Positions 36,001 through 47,256 are shown, counted from the first letter of the stretch. The stretch: 64,000 nucleotides of DNA from Ixodes scapularis (GCF_016920785.2 NW_024609857.1:126101094-126165093); one strand, 5' to 3'. The notes: generated by a model from the letters alone, not told the origin. Program-made: numbers and translations.

Positions 36001-37417
36001 CACCGCTTGCGTTTGCTTCTACGCGCAATACTAAGACTCTCCAGTAAGGTACAATGCCACACCGGCTTCAGCACTACGTTGGGACAGTGAAGATTATTGT
36101 TTGCATTCAGAAATGACAATTCGAAAGCCATGATCGCGAGCAGTTCCACCATGCCCGCTGAGCAGGAGAATCGGGGGACCCTCACTAGAGCGCTTACCAT
36201 TTCCGCCGCGGAAGGGCGAGCGTCGAGCTGGAGACGCGAATACTCCATCTGAAAACTCACATACCTGGTTGGATGAGTGCAATGCTATCGCATTAGTTGA
36301 AGCTCGATTAGTTGATTCGAACTTCAACAAATCACACGCACCCATTCTCCCTATTCCTGTTTACCCAGTCATAGTCGTTCCCTCACGATGCAATACGAGT
36401 ACAAGTAATGGCAGCTTATGCAATCTTAACGTTGCACAGCCGTGATCGCACGGTTTTTAGAAGCGCTATAGAACGAGCACAAGCGTTGAATTTCGGTACA
36501 CTGATTTCTGTCTCCCCGCCGTGACACCACACGAGAAAAGCGATTTCGTTCTCTTTGTGAAATTAGGAACACAAAAATCAAGATATAATCCCGGTAATAA
36601 AACAAAGCGAAAGAGATCTCTGCAGCCAATACCGAACCAACCGTTCGGGAGGTGAATAGGCAAAAGCGTATATAACTTCCGTGCCTTTACCCTCTGCACA
36701 CCCGCCAGAGAGAGTCATACAAACTCCTTTGCGCTATTATCAACACGATTACGTTTGCAAGCCGGTAGTTTGACTCGGCTGGAATTCGTCCCTTCTGGCT
36801 TTCATAGCTCTCTATGAAACCAGAAAGGTAGATTCTTTGCTACATCGGGTGGCTTGCCCGGGGCCTCCAGTTATTTACGGCCAAAATCACACTGGAGGCG
36901 CTTCAGCAATGTTCACTCTCGTCGACACACGTGCTTTCTAAAAATGCCCGTCGTCTACCTTCCAAAAAGTTACTTGAAGAGACAATCATAGAGACCGACG
37001 GTTAACGAGGCCGAAATTATGCTTATACCTCAAAAAAAAAATTATAACTCAAATTTGGCCTCGTCATTCCCAAACTGGTTGCCGGACGAAATTCTCTATG
37101 CGAATTGCAAGCCAGGGTTGGTTATAGTAACATGAGATACGTACGGCAGAATTCCCTGCCATAAATAAAATAATTTGGCTAATGCCAAAGTAGCGCGAAA
37201 TAGGTGCAAAGAGTTTTGCGAAAGGGAGCGTAAACCGAAAAAAAAGGGGAAAAAAAAAGGCAGAAGAAAAGGAGAAGTAATAAAAAATCTCTGGGTGACG
37301 TGCCAAAACAATGTCTGTTTATGTGATTTTTCTTGTCACGTGACCGAACAAAACAAAAATAAACGAAATAAAAAAAAAGAACAGGATAAAAAAACCATCC
37401 CCTGCCCGGTTTTGAAG
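33071..37417. other. Mostly AT-rich DNA without a recognisable gene
   Basis: No gene is supported. A tRNA-like relic lies at 34304-34378. A 16-bp hairpin with one bulge lies at about 36792-36828 (CTTCTGG...CCAGAAAG). 33700-33920 is GC-rich with an unremarkable open frame. Confidence 0.45.
34304..34378 (-). other. tRNA-like relic
   Basis: On the minus strand TTGGGTTCGATGCCC resembles a T arm with one changed position. A full cloverleaf is not convincing. It is probably tRNA-derived repeat DNA. Confidence 0.35.
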
Positions 37418-37686
37418 CTATACTTCGTTTCAGCTTCGGTCCGAGCGCGGCCTATGTTATGAGCCGAAGGGCCAATCAAACAGCGGAAGAGGCACGACGT
37501 CATGGCGTGCTCTCTGCAGTTGATAGGACCAGCCGGTATTCGCCGTCTCCCTGTGCGCGCTCCTCCGCGGGCTAGTCCTATCAACTGCAGAGAGCATGCC
37601 ATGACGTGGTGCCTCTTCCGCTATTTGATTGGCCCTTCGGCTCATAACATCGGCCGCGCTCGGACCGAAGCTGAAACGAAGTATAG
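37418..37686. mobile_element. 269-bp foldback element
   Basis: Two 112-bp arms (37418-37529 and 37575-37686) are near-perfect inverted complements around a 45-bp centre. The ends are CTATACTTCG and CGAAGTATAG. Such a structure is either a foldback-type non-autonomous transposon or a young inverted duplication; a transcript would form a long miRNA-precursor-like hairpin. No clear target duplication is visible. Confidence 0.85.
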
Positions 37687-37733
37687 GCCCTCTTGATCGT
37701 GAAACTAGCGCGCTATCCGTTGCGCCAACACAA
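37687..37733 (-). other. 5' half of a tRNA-Arg-like sequence
   Basis: On the minus strand TGGCGCAACGGATAGCGCG matches the D-arm/box A of arthropod tRNA-Arg. The foldback element abuts its 3' side and the T arm is missing, so it is a fragment. Confidence 0.5.
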
Positions 37734-38528
37734 CTTTTTTTTTCTTTATTGTAAGTTGCGCCAACATAATTCTGCCTGTAATGCTCACGCATTCTCACAT
37801 CATAGGCGAAAGCTTAGGTGCCTTCGAAGTTTTTCATGCCTGTGTTATTTTTATTTGTGGCAAGAGTTCACGTTCCAGAATGCTTTTAGAGTTTTGGAGC
37901 AAAACGAGTTTTCTTCATCCGAGTCACCTTCTAGAGCCAGTAGTCCGCACTGGGTCGTCCAGCTAATCAAGCAGCTATTTTCAAATTCTCTCACGTGCCC
38001 GTCCTCGCATCCGAGGTCGCCGTTTGACAAGCTTATCTTTCTTCCACCTGGTAGCCGGAACCCCCACGGCCAGCTTTGTTCCGTCCCCACTCTTTCTCGA
38101 GAGGATGGCTCGCCCCGAGACTAATCCCATTCTCTAGACGCTCTTTCCATCCAACGCTGCCCCTTTCCCTCCCCGTGCCCCAGCTTCGGGAGAAAAGGTT
38201 TTTCCCTGCAAAACGTCCCGTTTGTACAGCGGCCTTTAAGGCCGCGGGCGTGCAAATTTTGTAAACTCCGCACGTACGCGCGCGTATGTCTGTGTGAGTG
38301 TGTATGCGCGCGCCCGCGCGCGCTTTGCTCTGCTTTGTTTTGGAATGGCGCAGGTTTGTTACCCGTTTTTACACGTGTATTTTTCTGTTTTGAGTTTGTA
38401 TTTATTTTCCTCTCCCGTATCCCTTTCCCTACTTGGCGGTGGGCTAGCAGCGTCTCATCAAGGGTCTCATCAACCTTTCTGCCTAGCCTTGCACTCTGCC
38501 AAGTGGGTATCGCAATCTGTGCGAATAA

Positions 38529-38531
<3 letters not shown>
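37734..38531. other. DNA preceding the retrotransposon chain
   Basis: No gene is supported. A GT/GC-rich simple stretch lies at 38280-38325. The last part ends GCGAATAAAAG directly before an (ATT)n tract, as a retroelement 3' end would. It lacks the hairpin shared by the other (ATT)n-tailed elements, so it may be the end of a different family. Confidence 0.4.

Positions 38532-38602
<71 letters not shown>
38532..38602 (+). repeat. (ATT)n tract, start of the chain
   Basis: This is 71 bp of pure TTA/ATT repeat, followed immediately by the 5' end of element A. Confidence 0.95.
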
Positions 38603-38603
<1 letters not shown>

Positions 38604-38604
38604 A

Positions 38605-38630
38605 TCTTGATGATGACATCATCATCAAGA
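38605..38630. repeat. 26-bp palindrome at the 5' end of element A
   Basis: TCTTGATGATGA and its exact complement are separated by CA, right at the junction with the (ATT)n tract. Confidence 0.8.
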
Positions 38631-38998
38631 AGTCCCCAGGAACCGTCGCTCCTTTTTACTGCTCTGCGAGTTTTCACTCGTAATCGCTTTCAATCGGAAC
38701 ATCTGACGCCAGCGAGCTTTTTGTGACTCGGACGATTCCTCTGCGTCGTGGTGGGCACCGACTTTGCTCAAGATCGGGTCCCCAACGTCTTCACTGACAG
38801 CATTCCAACGGGTAGGCCTAAGTGACTTTGCGTCTTCGCCCGGCTCGGCTCCTAGAACGCCCGTTGTGCGCGAGCTTGCCTGGCACGACGATCTCCACGG
38901 TGAGCAAAGCATCTCGCGCAAGCCTGCCCAACAGATCAAGGCTACGCACGTGACACGGGAGTACAGCACTTCACATCTTTCCCTTCTGCGTGTGTGCT

Positions 38999-40021
38999 AT
39001 GTCTTCTCCACTCAAGTGCGCTCAATGCCACGAGAAGATTGTGAACGATGGTCGGCACATGTCCTGTGCCGAGTGCAGAGCATCGTATCATCTGGGGAAG
39101 CTTTGCTCCGGTGTTGCGGAAAACACATTCAATGCCATGGCTGTTGGAAAACGAGAGGTCTGGCGCTGCCGTGTGTGCCGACAACGACATAGCGGGAATG
39201 AGTCTCGAAGTGAAGCCAGCTCGTCACAATGCGCGTCTCCTGCTGGTACGGAACATCTTCGGTCGCTGGAAGCTAAACTGGAGTGTCTCACCTTGCTGAA
39301 AGCCAATGTTGACACCCTCCTCGACTTACCAACTCAGATGAATCAACTCCTGACATTGAAGCCAGTAGTCGAGAGCCTGAAATCCGCAGTAACGGAGGTT
39401 CAGAAGGCCGTAGACTTTCTGTCGGCTCGGTACGACTCTCTGCTGTCTACAGCCACTACCAACTCAACAGCGATAACAGAGCTCCGTGAGGAAACGACAT
39501 TGCTAAGAAGCGTGGTAACAGAGCAGTCTCAGACCATCGAGCACCTGAAAGAAGAGCTGAACGATAGCGACCAGTACAGTCGTCTCCCAAACCTTGAGAT
39601 ACATGGACTCCCTCATGCCCCAAGTGAAAACTTAGTCTCCGTTGTGGGAGAGTTGGCTGGCAAGCTAGGCCTTGAAAACTTTCAGCCAAGGGACATACTG
39701 GCGGTGCATCGTCTGCCATCGCGGCGCGACGGCCCTCCAGTTATCTTGGTTAAATTGGCATCAGTGTCGCTAAGAGAACAATGGCTCGCCACGCGAGGTA
39801 AGCTGAGAACTCTGGCAGCAGAGGGTTCGTTGCCCAAACTCTTCCTCAACGACAACCTAACGCGAAAGAACAGGGAACTCTTTTGGATGGTACGGGAGAA
39901 AGCAAGAACCAAGCAGTACCAATTTACTTGGGTGAAAAATGGGAAGCTATTTGCAAAAAAGTCAGGAACCTCGTCACTGGTTCGCATCCACCGGTTGGCC
40001 GACCTGGAATTGATTGTGTAA
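38999..40021 (+). CDS. ORF1 of element A: PHD finger, coiled coil, FP25K-like domain
   Basis: Probable RNA-binding/chaperone protein of the retrotransposon RNP, 340 residues. A C4HC3 PHD-type zinc finger has Cys7, 10, 23 and 26, His31, and Cys36, 57 and 60. A heptad-rich coiled-coil region spans roughly residues 80-190. The C-terminal 150 residues (NLEIHGLP, VHRLPSRRDG, LFLNDNLTRKNRELFW, QFTWVKNGKLFAKK) resemble the FP25K-type C-terminal domain common in arthropod PHD-type ORF1 proteins. I chose ATG 38999, which places the finger at the same distance from the start as in element C. The gap to ORF2 is 56 nt, longer than in C, E and F. The frame is intact. Confidence 0.85.
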   Translation: MSSPLKCAQCHEKIVNDGRHMSCAECRASYHLGKLCSGVAENTFNAMAVGKREVWRCRVCRQRHSGNESRSEASSSQCASPAGTEHLRSLEAKLECLTLLKANVDTLLDLPTQMNQLLTLKPVVESLKSAVTEVQKAVDFLSARYDSLLSTATTNSTAITELREETTLLRSVVTEQSQTIEHLKEELNDSDQYSRLPNLEIHGLPHAPSENLVSVVGELAGKLGLENFQPRDILAVHRLPSRRDGPPVILVKLASVSLREQWLATRGKLRTLAAEGSLPKLFLNDNLTRKNRELFWMVREKARTKQYQFTWVKNGKLFAKKSGTSSLVRIHRLADLELIV

Positions 40022-40077
40022 CTCTTTTTGTTGCTAAGCGGCTTAAAACTACCAGTGGATAACAACCGCATCGAATA

Positions 40078-42942
40078 ATGGAAGTACAGTTTCGTCAATG
40101 TTCAGATTTTTCTTCATTTCAACGTTTCTCGGAACCGGCTAGTGATAGTACTCTTGGGCTCTTACATGTAAATATTCGAAGTATTCGTAAATATTGGGAC
40201 CAGTTTGTAATAACTGTAAACAATACGTCACCACTGTTTGATGTTTTTGTGCTAACAGAGATCAATGTTAAAGACGATTTCTGTGGTGAGTTCCGGATAC
40301 CGGGATATAAATCATTCTTTCTTACACGGCCGATTGGACGAGGAGGAGGAATTGCGATATTTGTTAAGGACTTGTGGTGTACTGAAACACTTGATGTAGA
40401 GTTTTGCCATTGCGAGTCTTTGTCTATGAGGCTATGGAATGATAAGTGGTCCTCGATTTTATTAGCTTTTTACAGACCTCCTTCAGTTAATCCTTTAAGA
40501 TTTTTAGAAGAACTAAAAAATACGCTTGGCAATTTTCAGTCTGTCGACATCTGTTTAGTAGGTGATTTCAACATTGATACGCTTCAACCCGCCAAGTCTA
40601 TTGTATGTGACTATCTGAATCTTTTAGCCCATTTTGGTCTGGAGGAACTGATTTTAGCTCCAACTCGAGAAGAACTCTTGGATAATCATCTTGTGGCCTC
40701 ATGTCTGGATCATATAAGCATGCGCGCTCCGAATGCTGTTGCAAAATCGGCCGTAATAGAGCAAAAATTAGCCGACCACTACTTTGTGGCGTGTCAACTT
40801 GCATCCCAACTCACGATGAAATCAACAATACCGATAACAAAAACACTGGAAATAACTGATAAAATTAGATTTGATAATTTGGTTAAAACCTATGATTGGA
40901 ATAGTTTACTCTCTATTCAAGACTTTGATGAAGTGTACTGTAGGTTTAGAGATATTTTTGACTACTTCAAGGGCAAATCTAAAAAGGTTATTATCCTGAG
41001 GCGACGTCGTAGCGAACAAGAATGGTTAACGAGTAACATTTTGTCAGCTATCCGCTGTAAAGATGTTCTTTGGGCTAGATGTCGGCGATCTCCAACCAAT
41101 ACAAACTTGAAAAAAGAATTCCGTAGTATGCGAAACCGTGTAACCGCGCTTATTCGATCAGCAAAAAGAAAATACTTTCGAGATAAGTTTTTTTAAAGCA
41201 AGGTCAAATATTTCAATAACTTGGAGTTTAATAAATCAATTACGAGGCACGGGTGTAAAGAGATCGATAAATGCCTCCCTCGAGAAAGTGTTTGGGAACA
41301 ATACGACAAAACTAGTAGAGGATTTCAATATGTTCTTCGCTAAATTTTCTGGAGTAGCTCGGGATGATACTATGTTCACGGCAGATTTTCTTGATTATAA
41401 TGTTTCCTCCGCATTCCTTCCCGAAATGTCTGAACATGATCTACGCACTTTGCTTTTTAGTTTCAAAACTAACAAGGCACCCGGTATCGATGGTATCAGT
41501 GCAAATGATCTGCGCCGAAATTATGATTCTATAAAACTTGTGCTCCTTCACATGTTAAATGGTTTCATTTCCTCCGGAATGATCCCGGTTGATTTGAAAA
41601 GTGCGCTAGTGAAGCCCGTATTTAAGGGGGGAGAGCATAAAAAACTTGACAATTATCGACCAATTTCCATTTTGCCCTGTATTGTCCAAATCTTAGAAAA
41701 ACATATTTTTCAAACTATGACGGCCTTTCTTGATCACTTTAATATTCTGTCGCCCAGTCAATATGGGTTTGTCAACGGACGTGGGACACAGCCACTTTTG
41801 GAAGATTTTTCAGATGAATTACATCTAGCCTTCGAGAGGCATCAGATTGCTTGCGCACTTTTTATTGATATAGCAAAGGCGTTCGATTCAGTGAGTCACA
41901 ATATTTTACTAACAAAATTGCAAAACATTGGATTCCGCGGCCCATTTCTTTCTCTTCTCCGGAACTTTTTAACTGAGAGGACACAGCTAGTTTCTATAGG
42001 TAATAGTCGAAGCTCCCGAGTTACCTTAAAGGCTGGTGTTCCCCAAGGTTCTGTTCTGTCACCTCTTCTTTTTAACATTTTTGTAAACGATATGTCTAAC
42101 TCAGTTTCAACATGTAAATTGTTCCAATATGCGGATGACACAGTGTTGCTTTCAAAACATCTTGATTATCCTGTAGCAATCGCATTACTCCAAGAGGACA
42201 CTTGTCAACTTAATGACTGGTTTAAGACAAATTGTCTAACGATAAATGCATCTAAAACTCAGCTTGTCTGCTTTCGTAATCCTCTTAAGATGTTAACGCC
42301 CAATCATCCTATATATATGCATACCTCTCTTTGTACATCTTGTAACTGTTGTCCCATATCTTATGTAGATCAAGTTAAATATTTAGGAATTCAATTCGAA
42401 AGTGATTTGTCGTGGAATTCTCATCTGTCAAAACTCTGTAAACGACTGAGATATGTATCTTATTTACTGTACAATACCAGATCTTTAATACCTTATTCAA
42501 CGAAAAAGACAATAGCCCACGCTTTGGCATACAGTGTTTTGCGTTACGGAATAACTATTTTTGGTCACAGCCCAGGACGATGGGGTCAAAAAATAGACTC
42601 AGTCTTAAAAGGAATATTTAAAAGCATTGTTTATGGGTCCATATCGCAACTGACGAAGAGATGATAGCAGTCTTGGGCTTGCCATTGTTCCACTCCTTAT
42701 TGGTTCAGACCGTTATATTGAAACACTTTTGGTGCGATAATTTCAGAGTACCTCATGTCGTATCTAGATCACTTCGACATACCGAGCGCTATGAAATGCC
42801 TTTTGTTGTGACAAACTACGGAAAAAGAATTCGGAATTTTTATGTACCCTATATATTTAATAGCCTACCGGACGATGTTTACACTGTGGACTCGCTAAAC
42901 AAACTGAAGCAAATGCTCCGATCTAAAAGTGAAAGTTTTTGA
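40078..42942 (+). pseudogene. ORF2 of element A: endonuclease-RT, two frameshifts
   Basis: The APE-type endonuclease shows LLHVNIRS, LTEIN, FYRPPS, VGDFNID, LDHIS and KLADHYF. The RT shows APGIDGI, NYRPISILP, GFVNGRGT, FIDIAKAFDSVSH, GVPQGSVLSPLLF and FQYADDTVLL. Two lesions break it. A +1 shift occurs in a T7 run at 41188-41194, between endonuclease and RT. A -1 shift occurs near 42640-42645 in the C-terminal domain, after which the frame continues to TGA 42940-42942. Both are single-base changes, so the copy is recently dead. The HxxxCxxCxC motif (42320-42349) before KYLGI is retained. Confidence 0.88.
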
Positions 42943-43051
42943 CTGTGCTGTGTATGTGCATGTGTTTGTGTGACCATAATCGTTTATATTGTGATGTATG
43001 ATGAGCTTGGAAGCGTACGTGTGTGGGGACGCTTTTTTATCACAAACTGTA

Positions 43052-43093
43052 GGGTCTTGTCCAACAAGCCTTTTGTCTGGCTTTGACAGACCC
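43052..43093 (+). promoter_or_regulatory. 3' UTR hairpin of element A
   Basis: GGGTC/GACCC, TGTC/GACA and AAGCC/GGCTT form a stepped stem. It lies about 40 bp before the tail and is shared by A, C, E, F and both remnants, so it is a likely RT recognition structure. Confidence 0.75.
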
Positions 43094-43128
43094 GCCTCAC
43101 TATGAAGTGAACTACACGCGTAAATAAA

Positions 43129-43130
<2 letters not shown>

Positions 43131-43159
<29 letters not shown>
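43131..43159 (+). repeat. (ATT)n tail of A, entered by B
   Basis: 29 bp of TTA repeat follow AATAAAC. The next base begins element B. Confidence 0.95.
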
Positions 43160-45979
43160 GTTCGCGGCCTGCGTACAAAAGCCGATTGCTTTTTCTCTAA
43201 TGTTACCTTATCAAATTGCTCTATATTCTGTTTAACTGAAACATGGTTGTGTTCTAGCAACGGCTCCTCCGATTACGTCCCTCCTTGTTTTGAAGTGCAC
43301 CGTCGCGATCGTGATTCTACCCCGCGGAGCAGAACGGGAGGTGGAGTGTTGGTCGCAGTCGACAGGCGCTACCGCTCTAGGAGACGCGAAGACTTAGAGA
43401 AATTTCCCGAGAGCGTATGGGTCGAGATTGAGGCTGCAAAGGGAGTACGCGTTTTAATCGGTTTATTTTACCTCCCTCCCCAGACACCGCCAGATGAATT
43501 TTATAGTTGTCTTGTTGGCATAGAGAATACAGTGAATGACTTACAGGGATGCGAAGTCTTAATCTTGGGGGATTTTAATGCTCCTGGAGTCAACTGGCCG
43601 CAGCTTGATGTTTTTACGGACAACTTTTACTGCAGGCAGAAAGGCACCCAGCTCTTAAACTTTTCTTCTTTCCTAAATCTCAAACAACACAATAATGTTC
43701 TGAATCACCAATTTAATGCTCTAGATTTATGCTTCTCAAATATGGACAGCGTGCGTGTAGCACGGGGTGAACTGCCATTAGTTCCTCAGGATACATATCA
43801 TCCTGCACTTGATATAGTGCTGTCTTTCGAGAATTCCTCTGTTCGTGCTAATTCTGGTGATTCCCCGCCGCACACCTCATATAATCTGTCGGCAGGGGAC
43901 TATGTCGGGATGCATTATTACCTCACGAGTTTTGATTGGGCATTGATCTTGGAGTCGCCTGATGTGAATGACCAGGTCATGCTCTTCACGCAAACTGTTC
44001 GGAAGGCCATGGATACTTTTATTCCGTTAAGGACAGTTACTAAATCTCGCTTTCCTAACTGGTTTTCTAGTGAGCTAAAAACACTACTGAAAAGAAAGGA
44101 CTTCTTTCACAGGAAGTTTAAGAAAAGTGGCCTTTTAAAGTGGGAAGTAGAATTCAAGAACTGCAGAAAGCAATGCAAGACGGTCCTGGAACGCGACCGC
44201 CAGGCTCATCGTTGCTCAGTGGAATCAGATCTTGTCAATAATCCGAAGAAATTCTGGAGGTACATTAATTCACGTTCTGGGAGGCATATCGAGTCGAAGA
44301 TTGTCCTGGATAATCACGAGAGCGATTTGAAGTCCGTTCCTGAGTTATTTGCTGAGCATTTTAGGTCCGTCTACAGGGATAGTACGCAGCGTTCTGCACC
44401 TGCGCTGCCTCACTTAGATGGGTTTGGTGACTTGTTAAGTTGCATTAATGTTGATGAGGAGTCCGTACGATCCTGTATTAAGAAAATGAGAGCAACATTG
44501 TCAGTAGGGCCCGACGGCATTCCCTCTGCGATTCTCAAAACGTATCACGACATATTCACGCCGGTACTGTGCTCTATATTTAACAACTCGTTAAGGTTGG
44601 GAACCTTTCCTGAAACGTGGAAAGTCGCTGCTGTTGTTCCAGTCTTAAAGTCGGGAAAAAAAGGTGATATTTGTAACTATAGACCTATTTCTCTTCTCTC
44701 TCCATTTTCTAAGCTCTTTGAAATGGTAGTTCATCAATTCCTGTCTTTCAAATTTCGAAACTTAGCAATTCCCAATCAGCATGGTTTTATGAGCGGCAGA
44801 TCAACAACTACCAATCTTGTTAGCTTTATGTCTGCTGCATCTCGTGTAATATGTAACAGAGGTCAGTTAGACGTTGTCTACTTTGACTTAAGCAAGGCTT
44901 TTGACGTAGTCAATCACATTATTCTTTTATCCAAACTTTCCTCCTATGGAGTATGTGGCTCAGTACATGACTGGTTAAAAAGCTACTTGTCAGAGAGAGA
45001 GGCATATGTCCGGGTTAACAACATGAATTCTTCGTTGTACAGGACTCGCTCTGGCGTTCCTCGGGGATCTGTTTTAGGACCCCTTCTGTTCACAATTTTC
45101 GTAAATGACGTCTCTTTTGCTGTTTTAAATTCTTCATTCCTGCAATATGCTGACGACATAAAAATTTATCGAGAAATAGTTACTGAACGTGATTGTGCTA
45201 AGCTCCAGGAAGATGCATGTTCTTTCTACCGATGGTGCTCTGAAAATGACCTTTTCTTGAACCCGTCCAAAACCAAGGTCATGACGCTCTCTCGGAAGAC
45301 TCACAATATCTCTTTCGCATATAATATTCAAGGAGAGACTTTGTCTCGAGTAAGTGTAATGAAAGATCTCGGAGTCATTGTTGATTCTGGGTTGCGTTTC
45401 TCTGATCACGTTGGTAGGCTGGTTAACTCGTCTTTAAGAATGTTGGGTGTTGCCTCTCGCTTAACCAGGGAGTTCAAAAACCCGACGGCTTTTATCACGT
45501 TATACTGCTCGCTATCCAGGTCACAGTTAGAATATGCCTCAGTTGTTTGGAATGGAATTTCTAAAAGTCACTCCTTGGAGATCGAGCGTGTGCAAAAAAA
45601 GTTTGTTTCTATCTTTAAACATCGCTACATAAAGGAGGATGTTCACTGTTTAACATATGAGTCTGCGTTAGAGCGTGTTGGTTTGCTTAGCTTGCACCGG
45701 CGTCGGGAGAACGCGGACTTACTATTTTTGTTTAAAACGCTGCATGGACTCATCAATTCTCCGAGCCTGTTATCTGAACTGTGCCTTAGGGTCCCACGTG
45801 TGCCTACTCGTCTTCTGTCATCTTTTTATGTTTCTAAAACGTTTAGTCCGGTAAACCCAATTGTGAGAATGGCTCAGCGTTTGAATCATTACTCTGAAAA
45901 ACTTGATATTTTCAACCCTTGCTACAGGACGTTTGTCCTTTCTATTAAAAACTTGCCTGTGCAGGATGAGCATTGTTGA
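43160..45979 (+). pseudogene. ORF2 of element B: endonuclease-RT lacking its N-terminus
   Basis: The frame is open from the junction (VRGLRTKADCFFSN) to TGA 45977-45979, about 939 codons with no lesion. It lacks the first endonuclease residues (the Asn in YQNVRG) and any start codon near the 5' end. Endonuclease motifs are LTETWLC, FYLPPQTPPDEF, LGDFNAP and DTYHPALDI. RT motifs are SVGPDGIPS, NYRPISLLS, QHGFMSGRST, FDLSKAFDVVNH, LQYADDIKIY and KDLGVIVDS. Block B reads GVPRGSVLGP where nearly all RTs have GVPQGS, an unusual Gln-to-Arg change at a functional position. The HxxxCxxCxC motif of A, C, E and F is absent. It was probably dead on arrival. Confidence 0.85.
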
Positions 45980-46191
45980 ATTGCTATGTTATGTCTGAAT
46001 GTCGTCATCTCCATGTCGTGTTTTCTGGTGGTGCACTTGTTGTCCTTCGGTCTTGTGTTCCGTCTCAACTGTTACTGCCTCGTTTTTATTTCATTGTACT
46101 AATTACTTGTGCACTGCCTAGTATTATGCTAAAAATGTATCTTATTTTCTGCGGAGATGTGTATAGTGTTTTTTGTTTTTTTTATCCACCA

Positions 46192-46241
46192 GTGTACCAG
46201 CACCAAGACCTCAGGGTTGTTCCTGGGCACTGTATAATAAA

Positions 46242-46282
<41 letters not shown>
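46192..46282 (+). promoter_or_regulatory. 3' end motif and (ATTG)n tail of element B
   Basis: The segment AAGACCTCAGGGTTG and TTCCTGGGCACT lies just before the tail. It matches element D's 58850-58885, with ACC/GGT pairing around a tetraloop. It is a plausible RT recognition element for the ATTG-tailed lineage. Confidence 0.6.
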
Positions 46283-46285
<3 letters not shown>

Positions 46286-46308
46286 ATTATTATTATTATT
46301 ATTATTAT
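46283..46308 (+). repeat. (ATT)n after element B
   Basis: 26 bp of ATT repeat directly follow the (ATTG)n tail: the continuation of the target microsatellite after insertion of B. Confidence 0.9.
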
Positions 46309-46588
46309 GCTTCAGTGTACATACTGTTTGTATGTAAAACATTTGACATTCTGTGTCCCAGTACCAACTTCTGAAACTTCACGAACTTTTCTCAAGACTG
46401 TGACAAAGCTGACTTTTTTTTTTCATTTGTACACTTACTGTTACTGCGACGCTGAAGCTTTTTGTGTTCTTTTCTTCACTTGATACCGATGCGATGCTCC
46501 AGCTTTTTTTTTCTAATACTTTTCTTGATGCTACTGTGATGCTTAACATTTCTGTTCTTAATACTTCACTCCATGTCACTTCAACTTA

Positions 46589-46626
46589 GGTTCTGTCCCA
46601 CAAGCCCTCGATGGCTTTGACGAACC
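46589..46626 (+). promoter_or_regulatory. 3' UTR hairpin of remnant R1
   Basis: The outer stem is GGTTC/GAACC, where A and R2 have GGGTC/GACCC. Both strands changed together, which preserves pairing. Confidence 0.75.
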
Positions 46627-46665
46627 TGCATTCATTCCGACTAGTATCAAAGAGGAGCAATAAAC

Positions 46666-46666
<1 letters not shown>

Positions 46667-46719
<53 letters not shown>

Positions 46720-46720
46720 T
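46667..46720 (+). repeat. (ATT)n tail of R1
   Basis: About 54 bp of TTA repeat, followed directly by the 5' end of element C. Confidence 0.95.
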
Positions 46721-47256
46721 GACATTCTTTGTATGGCATCGAAGAAGAAGAAGTGGCTGCGGGCGGTCGTTCGTTTTGACCGCTCTGCAAAATTTCATCT
46801 ATTTAATCGCTATATTCAACACCTCGACACCCTGCACTCACTTGATGGACGCAGATTACCCTATCTTGCCACTCTAGAGGTGACCCATCTCTTTGAAATC
46901 CTACGAAGATCTACTCAGACCATCCCGGTGAGCCACCACCGACCGCCATCAAAACAACGACATTGCTCCGGTGCCTCCGAAGCTTGGAACGCTCGTCCAT
47001 CAACAACCGGTGCTTGTCACTCGACTCCTACTTGAGCTGCAACGCTTGACCCGTGTGCTTCGTGAGGTGAATCCGGACCTGGTCAGAACTGTCGTTTCTG
47101 GCCTCGGCTGCCAGGGCAGGTTTCCGCCTTATTACCCTGCAGAGCTTTGTGTTCGTCCAAAGCCAGCTGTCCAGCAAGACCATCTTCGCGGTGAGCTAGT
47201 CGATTTCTCGTTTATCTGCACGAGCCTTCTGAGCAGAGACTGAACTGGTGCAGACC
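46721..47256 (+). promoter_or_regulatory. 5' UTR / internal promoter region of element C
   Basis: It aligns with 38603-38998 of element A and presumably holds the internal promoter. A 100-codon frame (46733-47035) begins MASKKKKWLRAVVRFD but is not conserved in A, where the matching frame stops early, so I do not call it a gene. Confidence 0.6.

Larger units (their letters stand above)
38603..43159 (+). mobile_element. Non-LTR element A (CR1/Jockey-group, ATT tail)
   Basis: An apparently full-length element with a 5' UTR of about 396 bp, an intact ORF1, a broken ORF2, a 3' UTR with hairpin and an (ATT)n tail. The 5' UTR matches that of element C: both have GTCG-TC-TTTT-GCTCTGC early and CGGTGAGC near its end. 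ORF1 and ORF2 are clearly diverged from C, E and F, so it is a different family of the same lineage. Placement in the CR1/Jockey group rests on the PHD-type ORF1 and the RT motifs. Confidence 0.85.
43160..46282 (+). mobile_element. Non-LTR element B (ATTG-tailed lineage, 5' truncated)
   Basis: It joins (ATT)n directly at the endonuclease coding sequence and ends in (ATTG)10 (46243-46282). It is followed by more (ATT)n, so it sits inside an ATT microsatellite. It shares its 3' end sequence with element D (AGACC, GGTTGTTCCTGGGCACT). Truncated 5' ends are typical of target-primed reverse transcription. Confidence 0.88.
46309..46720 (+). mobile_element. Remnant R1: 3' UTR of an ATT-tailed element
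   Basis: A severely 5'-truncated insertion of about 410 bp. It holds only 3' UTR, the shared hairpin (46589-46626: GGTTC/GAACC, GTC/GAC, AAGCC/GGCTT), AATAAAC and a (TTA)n tail (46667-46720). It has no coding sequence. Confidence 0.8.

Noticed and set aside
38440..38531. 3' end of another hairpin-bearing ATT-tailed element before the chain
   Set aside because: AATAAAAG and the (ATT)n tail fit, but I cannot find the AAGCC/GGCTT hairpin there.
38294..38683. Frames containing long Leu or Ile runs at 38294-38683 and 38335-38610
   Set aside because: They are translations of the (ATT)n tract joined to unrelated flanks.
46733..47035. 100-codon frame MASKKKKWLR... in the 5' UTR of element C
   Set aside because: The matching region of element A has a stop after about 18 codons and no shared reading frame, so it is more likely UTR.
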